Positions 7,012-11,828 of a stretch of 11,828 nucleotides of DNA are shown piece by piece. The position numbers and the translations under genes were made by a program. The notes below the pieces were generated by a model. The model searched no databases. It was not told where the DNA came from and saw nothing but the letters and a program-made list of their open reading frames with translations. The stretch spans positions 1 to 11,828 of the forward strand of contig CAINEG010000044.1 in assembly GCA_903847655.1 (NCBI GenBank), read 5' to 3'. Each line of letters begins with the position of its first letter. The stretch's first letter is position 1. This DNA comes from an uncultured Bacteroidota bacterium (GTDB lineage Bacteria > Bacteroidota > Bacteroidia > Chitinophagales > Chitinophagaceae).

Positions 7012-7824
7012 CTAATTCAATTTTTTCTTCAAACTAGTAATTTGATCCTGTAAATTGTTCACCACGCCGGCCAATTGATCCACATTCCACATGGGTTGCG
7101 CCCCTGCTTTATGTATGATGTAGACCGCTTTCCATATCTCTACAATATCGGTTGCATTTACTTGATATGGCTCATATAAAGGATTGTCACTCAATAAAGT
7201 AAGCTTTCCCTCTTTATGCTCATTTCCTTCTTTTGAACGATCGTCATTGGTAATAATACGCTTGTATACCACCCCATCAGCATTGGATACAACGATATAA
7301 GTATTGCTGTTTTTTACCTCTTTAAAGCTTTCTACCTTCTCTCCCACAATCACACTTCCACTTGGGGTGGGCAACATACTGTCCCCTAAAATTTCAAAAG
7401 CACGGTAGTCGCCTGGAGCCAACATAGGCAAAGTGAACGTATTCAATTCGTCTAGGAACTCAGGATCGGCATAGCCAGCCAAATAACCTGCTGCTGCCTT
7501 TACTGGTACAAAAGTGACCATTGATGCTAATGAAATGGACTTGTCCGATTTCATGGCCCTGCGGTGCTCCATATAGCTATTGCTGGAACCATTTGAATCC
7601 ACTCCATTGGCGCTTAATAAGGCCAAATCTTGGAATAAGAATTCTTCCAAACTAATGGAGAATTTTGCACAAATGGTTTCCATTACTTCCAAGCGAGGCT
7701 CGGCTCTTTCTTCTTCATAAGCCCCCACCAAGGAGCGCTTGATTTGAAGTTGATTGGCCATTTCTTCTTGTGTCCATTCGCGCTGCTTTCTGATGTACTT
7801 TAAATTTTTTCCTGCGTATGACAT
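7012..7824 (-). CDS. XRE-family repressor with S24 (LexA-like) self-cleavage domain
   Basis: DNA-binding regulator of 270 residues. The N-terminal helix-turn-helix (about 6-62) has WTQEEMANQLQIKRSLVGAYEEERAEP, typical of Cro/C1-type XRE domains. A Ser-rich linker (about 68-100) leads to a peptidase S24 domain. The likely cleavage bond is Ala112-Gly113 in VKAAAGYLAGY. The catalytic Ser149 lies in LGDSMLPT and Lys188 in VVYKRI, so the Ser-Lys dyad is complete. The last ~25 residues (LAGVVNNLQDQITSLKKKLN) look like a short coiled coil. The architecture matches LexA- and CI-like repressors that cleave themselves on a stress signal, but the HTH differs from true LexA. No phage genes are nearby, so it looks like a chromosomal regulator. 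Palindromes directly upstream (7835-7881) are candidate operators, suggesting autoregulation and control of the divergent surE operon. The inducing signal and target set are unknown. Confidence 0.88.
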   Translation of the reverse strand: MSYAGKNLKYIRKQREWTQEEMANQLQIKRSLVGAYEEERAEPRLEVMETICAKFSISLEEFLFQDLALLSANGVDSNGSSNSYMEHRRAMKSDKSISLASMVTFVPVKAAAGYLAGYADPEFLDELNTFTLPMLAPGDYRAFEILGDSMLPTPSGSVIVGEKVESFKEVKNSNTYIVVSNADGVVYKRIITNDDRSKEGNEHKEGKLTLLSDNPLYEPYQVNATDIVEIWKAVYIIHKAGAQPMWNVDQLAGVVNNLQDQITSLKKKLN

Positions 7825-7845
7825 AACTAATAATTTTAGTGCAAT

Positions 7846-7864
7846 ATACTAAATATTTTAGTAT
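7846..7864. promoter_or_regulatory. Candidate operator 1, perfect palindrome
   Basis: ATACTAAA (7846-7853) and TTTAGTAT (7857-7864) are perfect inverted 8-mers around a TAT spacer. It lies 21 nt upstream of the regulator start, in the region shared with surE. A further half-site, TTTAGT (7835-7840), lies between this palindrome and the regulator ATG. Confidence 0.6.
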
Positions 7865-7865
7865 T

Positions 7866-7881
7866 ACCAAATATTTTTAGC
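7866..7881. promoter_or_regulatory. Candidate operator 2, degenerate copy
   Basis: ACCAAA (7866-7871) and TTTAGC (7876-7881) repeat the half-site pattern of the neighbouring palindrome with substitutions around a four-base spacer. Its centre is about 18 bp from that of operator 1, so bound dimers could sit close together. The match is imperfect and the region is AT-rich, so chance is possible. Confidence 0.35.
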
Positions 7882-7907
7882 ATTTTCTTTATTTTGTTGC
7901 GCGGGCC

Positions 7908-7915
7908 TATCTTGG
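7908..7915 (+). promoter_or_regulatory. Possible -7 promoter element of the surE operon (weak)
   Basis: TATCTTGG agrees with TAnnTTTG except for G in place of the third T, 11 nt before the chosen surE ATG. The candidate operators lie 27-60 bp upstream, where a bound repressor could overlap the -33 region. Confidence 0.3.
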
Positions 7916-7926
7916 TAACTTGCATT

Positions 7927-8712
7927 ATGGCAAAGATGAAAGAAGAAAAACCAGTTATTTTAATCACCAATGACGACAGTATTAGTGCCCCTGGTATTAA
8001 AGCCTTGGTAGAAGCGGTCAAAGACCTAGGTAAGGTTGTGGTGGTGGCACCCGATAAACCTCAAAGTGGTATGGGCCATGCCATCACCCTAGGACAACAT
8101 TTAAGATTACAAAAAGCGCATATTGTAGATGGTGTAGAAGCCTATACTTGTAGCGGCACCCCTGTGGATTGTGTAAAATTAGCCGTGGATAAAGTATTGC
8201 ACCGCAAACCCTCTATTTGTTTAAGTGGGATCAATCATGGCGCCAATCATTCTATCAATGTCATTTATTCAGGCACCATGTCGGCTGCCTTAGAAGCTTC
8301 AATTGAAAGTATCCCAAGCATTGGATTTAGCTTGTTGGACCTAAGCATTGAGGCCGATTTTACAGCAGCGCAACATTATGCTAGAATTATTGTAAAAAAA
8401 TTATTGGCAGATAAAAACTTAGACAAACATCTTTGTTTGAATGTCAATATTCCAAAAGTGGCCACCGATTTAATCAAAGGCATTAAAATTTGCAAACAGT
8501 CTTATGCCAAATATGATGAGAAGTTTGTAGAACGAACCGACCCACATGGAAAAAAATACTATTGGTTGACTGGGGAGTTTGTGAATTTTGATAAATCAAA
8601 AGACACCGATGTATGGGCTTTGAAAAACAATTATGTGAGTGTGGTGCCTGTGCAATTTGATCTTACTAATCATGTGATAAAAGAAAAGCTTTCTAAAAAA
8701 TGGAAATGGTAA
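7927..8712 (+). CDS. surE: 5'/3'-nucleotidase SurE
   Basis: Metal-dependent phosphatase acting on nucleoside monophosphates (and in some species short polyphosphate); cytoplasmic, linked to stationary-phase survival. The 261-residue protein has the N-terminal metal-binding pair D16-D17 in LITNDDSISAPG and the Ser of QSG (S47). The Asn cluster GINHGAN (N103, N107), SGTMSAAL (116-122) and LNVNIP also match the family. Most SurE proteins have Gly after the Asp pair (NDDGI); here it is Ser18. I chose the ATG at 7927 (MAKMKEEKPVILITNDD) over a TTG at 7894, because the upstream residues do not fit the family and cover a possible -7 element; the ATG at 7936 is also possible. The 3' end overlaps the next gene, which is translationally coupled. 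surE beside lpxB is a recurrent Bacteroidota arrangement. Confidence 0.95.
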   Translation: MAKMKEEKPVILITNDDSISAPGIKALVEAVKDLGKVVVVAPDKPQSGMGHAITLGQHLRLQKAHIVDGVEAYTCSGTPVDCVKLAVDKVLHRKPSICLSGINHGANHSINVIYSGTMSAALEASIESIPSIGFSLLDLSIEADFTAAQHYARIIVKKLLADKNLDKHLCLNVNIPKVATDLIKGIKICKQSYAKYDEKFVERTDPHGKKYYWLTGEFVNFDKSKDTDVWALKNNYVSVVPVQFDLTNHVIKEKLSKKWKW

Positions 8713-8996
8713 AAGACAATTATATCATTGGTGTATTAGTGGGCTTGACCATGCCATTTTTAGGCTTCCTTATTTTTTATCAGTGGAAGTTTAGTGCTTT
8801 TGGATTAGAAGAATTTCTAGATTTACTGAATCGTCAAAAATCTATTTTATCTGCTATGATTAGCATCTCCCTGCTTATTAACGGAGTGGTGCTGACCATC
8901 TTCTTTCAAAAACAAAAAGATAAAATAGCCAAGGGCGTATTTTTTACCACCTGTATTTACGCAGTCATCGCTATTGCGTGTAAATGGTTTTTATAA
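8700..8996 (+). CDS. Small three-helix membrane protein between surE and lpxB
   Basis: I do not recognise a named family. The 98-residue protein has three predicted membrane helices. The first is at about 9-28 (IIGVLVGLTMPFLGFLIFYQ), the second at about 49-69 (ILSAMISISLLINGVVLTIFF), and the third at about 79-97 (GVFFTTCIYAVIAIACKWF). A polar loop with NRQKS separates the first two and a basic loop KQKDKIAK the last two. There is no signal peptide beyond the first helix. Two in-frame starts exist, 8700 and 8706; both overlap the end of surE, the latter as ATGGTAA. The stop is immediately followed by the lpxB ATG. This strict coupling implies co-translation with lpxB and a possible link to the inner membrane step of lipid A synthesis, but that is inference only. 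Confidence 0.85.
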   Translation: MEMVKDNYIIGVLVGLTMPFLGFLIFYQWKFSAFGLEEFLDLLNRQKSILSAMISISLLINGVVLTIFFQKQKDKIAKGVFFTTCIYAVIAIACKWFL

Positions 8997-10112
8997 ATGA
9001 GATATTATATCATAGCTGGAGAAGCCAGCGGAGATTTACATGGCGCCAATTTAATTAAAGCGCTCAAAACAATGGATAACCATGCCGTGGTCCAATGTTG
9101 GGGTGGCGATTTAATGCAAGCAGCAGGAGGTCATTTAGTAAAGCATTATAGAGACTTAGCCTTTATGGGATTGGTGGAAGTGCTTTTTAATTTACCTACG
9201 ATTCTTAAGAATATTCGTTTTTGTAAAAAAGATATTAAAGCTTTTGCACCCGATGTTCTCATTTGTATAGATTACCCTGGTTTTAATTTACGCATTGCTA
9301 AATGGGCCAAGCAAGAAAAATTAAAAGTGATTTATTTTATAGCCCCACAGGTTTGGGCCTGGAAAGAAAATAGAGTGCCTGCCATGCGTGCAAGCATTGA
9401 CAAGTTATTATGCATTTTACCTTTTGAACAAAAATATTTTAAAGATAGATGGGATTGGGAAGTAGATTATGTTGGACATCCTTTAATGGAAGTAATTGCA
9501 GCCCAAGAAAATCTAGCACATCCCCTGCCTCAATTGAAAGACGCAGCCATCATTGCATTATTGCCCGGAAGCAGAAAACAAGAGATTGAAAAAAAATTAC
9601 CCATCATGTTGTCTGTGGCCATTCATTTTCCTGGCCATCATTTTGTGGTGGCACAAGCCCCCGGATTAGACGATGATTGGTTTGCTTCTTTGATTCCACA
9701 TCAACCCAATGTGCATGTGGTCAAAGCTAGCACTTATGCCCTTTTACAACACAGTCAGGCTGCCCTAGTGACCAGTGGCACGGCCACTTTAGAAACCGCT
9801 TTATTAGGCGTGCCCGAAGTGGTTTGTTACAAAGGCAACCCCATTACTTTGGCCTTAGCAAAGCGCTTTGTAAAAATTAAATTCATTGCCCTAGTAAATT
9901 TAATTATGGATAAAGAAGTGGTGAAAGAATTGATTCAAGAAAATTTGACTACCGATCATTTAGTAGTTGAATTGACAAAATTATTAGAAGATCCTACGAC
10001 ACAGAAAAATATACAGGCCGATTACCAAGTACTAAAAAATAAATTGTATACAGGGGAAAAAGCAACTGAAGTAGCTGCTGATATTATTTTGAGAACAATA
10101 CAGCACAAATAA
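8997..10112 (+). CDS. lpxB: Lipid-A-disaccharide synthase
   Basis: Glycosyltransferase (GT19) that joins UDP-2,3-diacylglucosamine and lipid X to make the lipid A disaccharide, a peripheral enzyme on the inner face of the inner membrane. The 371-residue protein opens with MRYYIIAGEASGDLHGA, the family signature. It continues with YRDLAFMGLVEVL, APQVWAWKENRV (116-127), VGHP (159-162), the nucleotide-binding LLPGSRKQEI (188-197), TSGTATLE (259-266) and VVCYKGNPIT. Length is normal. The ATG directly abuts the stop of the preceding membrane-protein gene, so it is the third gene of the surE operon. It ends 1 nt from a convergent small gene with no visible terminator. It shows that the organism has a lipid A-bearing outer membrane. 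Confidence 0.96.
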   Translation: MRYYIIAGEASGDLHGANLIKALKTMDNHAVVQCWGGDLMQAAGGHLVKHYRDLAFMGLVEVLFNLPTILKNIRFCKKDIKAFAPDVLICIDYPGFNLRIAKWAKQEKLKVIYFIAPQVWAWKENRVPAMRASIDKLLCILPFEQKYFKDRWDWEVDYVGHPLMEVIAAQENLAHPLPQLKDAAIIALLPGSRKQEIEKKLPIMLSVAIHFPGHHFVVAQAPGLDDDWFASLIPHQPNVHVVKASTYALLQHSQAALVTSGTATLETALLGVPEVVCYKGNPITLALAKRFVKIKFIALVNLIMDKEVVKELIQENLTTDHLVVELTKLLEDPTTQKNIQADYQVLKNKLYTGEKATEVAADIILRTIQHK

Positions 10113-10113
10113 T

Positions 10114-10293
10114 TTAATGCTTAAAATAAGGTAGGATAAAGAACCTAAAAATCATCACGATTAATCCGAACAAAAAAACGAGTAAAGAGATGCGATTCAT
10201 TCCATGCATGGCCTTCATCATACCTGATCTTTCTTGATTTGGATCGCGTTTTACAATAAATAAGTACTCCCCAATTTGTCTTAAAAATTTCAT
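10114..10293 (-). CDS. Small membrane protein of 59 residues, unnamed
   Basis: A short complete frame of 59 codons plus stop reads MKFLRQIGEYLFIVKRDPNQ, then ERSGMMKAMHGMNRIS, then a hydrophobic segment at about 36-53 (LLVFLFGLIVMIFRFFIL), ending PYFKH. The layout is an amphipathic N-terminal helix, a basic linker with the MHGMNRIS motif, and one C-terminal membrane helix. From memory it resembles a small conserved protein seen in many Chitinophagaceae and relatives (perhaps the DUF6728 family), but I cannot confirm the name. Support for it being real comes from the coherent membrane architecture, an ATG start 31 nt after the metX stop on the same strand, and a stop 1 nt from lpxB. It fills an otherwise empty 212-nt gap. 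It is probably co-transcribed with metX. Its function is unknown. Confidence 0.8.
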   Translation of the reverse strand: MKFLRQIGEYLFIVKRDPNQERSGMMKAMHGMNRISLLVFLFGLIVMIFRFFILPYFKH

Positions 10294-10324
10294 AGGTTTC
10301 TCTTTTTTGTAAAATTAAAGCTAA

Positions 10325-11347
10325 TTAAGCTTGTTTGGCCAACCAGGCTTTTAAATGAGCGGATATTTGTACCGATTCAATGATGAATCCGTCATGTCCG
10401 TACACAGAATCAATGGCCACCAAGGTGGCTTGGGGCATATGTTGTTCCATGAATCTTTGCTCATCTAAAGGACATAATATATCACTGTTCACGCCAATAA
10501 TAAAGGCAGGAATTTGAATGGATTGCAAAGTGGCTATTAAATCTCCGCCTCTTTTTCTTGCTAAGTGATGACTGTCCATTGATTTAGTCAGCAACCAATA
10601 ACTATAGGCATTGAATCTTTTTACTAATTTATCTCCTTGGTAATTGATATAAGAAGACGCTTTGAAATTGTCAATTTTTTCAGGATCCTCATCGGTTTGC
10701 TTTTCTTGAAAGATGCCATAATTACGGTAAGTCAACATGCCAATGGCACGGGCCGCTTTCAAACCCTTGGCCCCTGCATTCGGTGTTGGTTCATTCCAAG
10801 TACAATCGGCTTCAATGGCCAATCTTTGTGCGGTATGAACGGCAACCCCCCATGCACTTTCGGATGGTGAGGTAGCAATTAAAAACATTTTTTTAATTAG
10901 GCTGGGTTCAAAGATGGCCCACTCCAAGGCTTGATAACCACCCATGCTTCCACCCAATAATAAATCAATGACATCGATGCCTAAATGCTTGCGCAATAAA
11001 ATATGTGCTTGCACCATATCACGAATAGTGACCGTAGGAAATTGCTCAAATCCAATAGAAGTGCCCACAATTTCAGTGCTCAATGGACCCGTAGATCCAT
11101 AACATGAACCAATGATATTGGCACAAACAATAAAATAATCATTTGGGTTAATTAAATAAGCTTCTCCAATTAGCCCTTTCCACCAATCTGCAGCATCTGA
11201 ATTGGCAGTTAATGCATGACATACCCAAGCCACTTTCTTACCAGGGGTATAAGTCCCATAAGTATGGTAGGCGATTTTCAATTGAGGCAAGCGCACCCCA
11301 CATTCTAAGGTAAAAGGGGCATCATATTGATAAACCAATGGTTCCAT
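10325..11347 (-). CDS. metX: Homoserine O-acetyltransferase
   Basis: Alpha/beta-hydrolase-fold enzyme that acetylates L-homoserine from acetyl-CoA, the first committed step of methionine synthesis by direct sulfhydrylation or transsulfuration; cytoplasmic. The 340-residue protein has the nucleophile Ser134 in GGSMGGYQALEWA, Asp289 in GVNSDILCPLDE and His318 in YGHDGFIIE, completing the catalytic triad. HALTANSDAADWW and NIIGSCYGSTGP mark the substrate-binding side. Most family members read GGCQGTTGP at the last site; the GSCYGSTGP form is, to my recollection, common in Bacteroidota. The related MetA (an unrelated fold) is excluded. An O-succinyltransferase activity cannot be ruled out from sequence, because MetX specificity varies. 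It is divergent from the OsmC-family gene and probably co-transcribed with the downstream 59-residue gene. Confidence 0.93.
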   Translation of the reverse strand: MEPLVYQYDAPFTLECGVRLPQLKIAYHTYGTYTPGKKVAWVCHALTANSDAADWWKGLIGEAYLINPNDYFIVCANIIGSCYGSTGPLSTEIVGTSIGFEQFPTVTIRDMVQAHILLRKHLGIDVIDLLLGGSMGGYQALEWAIFEPSLIKKMFLIATSPSESAWGVAVHTAQRLAIEADCTWNEPTPNAGAKGLKAARAIGMLTYRNYGIFQEKQTDEDPEKIDNFKASSYINYQGDKLVKRFNAYSYWLLTKSMDSHHLARKRGGDLIATLQSIQIPAFIIGVNSDILCPLDEQRFMEQHMPQATLVAIDSVYGHDGFIIESVQISAHLKAWLAKQA

Positions 11348-11365
11348 TTTTTTCGTATTCTAATG

Positions 11366-11373
11366 CAAAGTAA
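11366..11373 (-). promoter_or_regulatory. Possible -7 element of metX (weak)
   Basis: The minus strand reads TTACTTTG, seven of eight positions of TAnnTTTG, 18 nt upstream of the metX ATG. It lies back to back with the OsmC-gene element at 11388-11395. No room remains for a SAM riboswitch in the leader. Confidence 0.3.
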
Positions 11374-11387
11374 CTATCTATTTGAAT

Positions 11388-11395
11388 TACATTTG
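11388..11395 (+). promoter_or_regulatory. Putative -7 element of the OsmC-family gene
   Basis: TACATTTG matches TAnnTTTG exactly, 47 nt before the ATG at 11443, implying a leader of about 42 nt that is entirely AT-rich. No clear -33 TTG is present. Confidence 0.45.
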
Positions 11396-11442
11396 CATAA
11401 TCATTGGAATTTATATTTCAATTAACTAACAATTATTATTTT

Positions 11443-11828
11443 ATGGCTAGGATGGTGGTGACAAGAATGAATGATGGATTTGTTTTTAATGCGGTGGACG
11501 AGGCAAATAATACCATGCGCATGGACATCCCTGTGGAGCAAGGAGGCCATGGCACTGGCCTTAGACCTATGCAAACTTTATTAAGTGCATTGGGCGCTTG
11601 CAGTGGTGTAGATATTGTAATGATTTTAAACAAACAAAAAGAAACCATTGAATTTTTTGAAATGATCATTGATGGAGAACGCGAAACAGGAAAAGAACCG
11701 GCCTTATGGTCGACTGTGCATATGGTATTCAAATTTAAAGGAAGTATGACCCAAGAGAAAGCAGAAAAAGCTTGCGCCTTGTCCATAGATAAATATTGTT
11801 CAGTAGCAGCTACCCTAAGAGCAGCAGG
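11443..11828 (+). CDS. OsmC-family peroxiredoxin-like protein, 5' part
   Basis: The first 128 codons of a frame that runs off the right edge. It carries the OsmC/Ohr fold pattern: an N-terminal strand region, then RPMQTLLSALGACSGVDIVMIL with the first redox cysteine C53, IDGERE at about 77-82, and the helix with EKAEKACALSIDKYCSV containing the second redox cysteine C119. Family members are usually about 135-140 residues, so only the last few residues are missing. By family knowledge such proteins reduce organic hydroperoxides with this cysteine pair. The GACSGVD and KYCSV contexts resemble the YhfA-like subgroup, whose substrate is unclear, more than Ohr. The start at 11443 (MARMVVTRMNDGFVF) follows a TACATTTG promoter match and an AT-rich leader. 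Confidence 0.9.
   Translation, partial: MARMVVTRMNDGFVFNAVDEANNTMRMDIPVEQGGHGTGLRPMQTLLSALGACSGVDIVMILNKQKETIEFFEMIIDGERETGKEPALWSTVHMVFKFKGSMTQEKAEKACALSIDKYCSVAATLRAA

Noticed and set aside
7012..7824. XRE/S24 repressor as a sign of an integrated prophage
   Set aside because: No integrase, structural phage gene or attachment repeat is present; all neighbours are housekeeping genes.
7836..8021. A 61-codon minus-strand frame overlapping the regulator-surE intergenic region
   Set aside because: It is antisense to the start of surE, runs through the operator-like palindromes, and has no recognisable features.
11348..11442. Possible SAM riboswitch upstream of metX
   Set aside because: The divergent gap is only 95 nt and AT-rich, contains two back-to-back promoter-like elements, and shows no conserved helices.
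11436..11786. A 116-codon minus-strand frame opposite the OsmC-family gene
   Set aside because: The plus strand encodes a clear OsmC-fold protein with both redox cysteines; the minus frame is a shadow.

Overview
The window reads as an ordinary, gene-dense chromosomal segment of a Bacteroidota bacterium, most likely of the Chitinophagaceae. The evidence is the AT-rich DNA, the absence of clear Shine-Dalgarno sequences, and repeated matches to the Bacteroidota -7 promoter element TAnnTTTG just upstream of starts. The protein styles also fit: an SSB with a DDLPF tip, a surE-lpxB gene pair, and a Bacteroidota-type MetX and aspartate kinase. The family-level placement is inferred from memory of these families. 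No phage, insertion sequence, CRISPR array, rRNA or tRNA gene was seen.

Layout. Positions 1-387 hold the 3' end of queA (queuosine synthesis, + strand), followed by a strong bidirectional terminator. Positions 478-664 hold a non-coding, imperfect inverted repeat of about 187 nt. On the minus strand follow lysC (aspartate kinase) and ssb, each with its own putative promoter. The divergent mnmA (tRNA 2-thiouridylase) ends 1 nt from a convergent RsmB/NOP2-type RNA m5C methyltransferase gene. The 225-nt gap at 4854-5078 holds a possible structured RNA and the rpsT promoter. Then come rpsT (ribosomal protein S20), a terminator, and guaA (GMP synthase), which may be leaderless. An AT-only hairpin separates guaA from a convergent XRE/S24 (LexA-like) regulator. 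That regulator is divergent from surE, and between them lie palindromes that look like its operators. surE, a small three-helix membrane protein gene and lpxB (lipid A disaccharide synthase) form a tight operon. A 59-residue membrane protein gene on the minus strand ends 1 nt from lpxB and lies downstream of metX (homoserine O-acetyltransferase). Divergent from metX is an OsmC-family gene that runs off the right edge.

How the genes work together. Most are core housekeeping genes: tRNA modification (queA, mnmA), translation and RNA modification (rpsT, the m5C methyltransferase), DNA metabolism (ssb), and GMP synthesis (guaA). lysC and metX are two steps of the aspartate-to-methionine route but sit far apart, on either side of unrelated genes. 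lpxB adds outer-membrane lipid A synthesis. The stretches most worth a second look are the long inverted repeat, the operator-like palindromes beside the LexA-like regulator, the structured stretch upstream of rpsT, and the small membrane proteins. I found nothing that amounts to a clear new multi-gene system.
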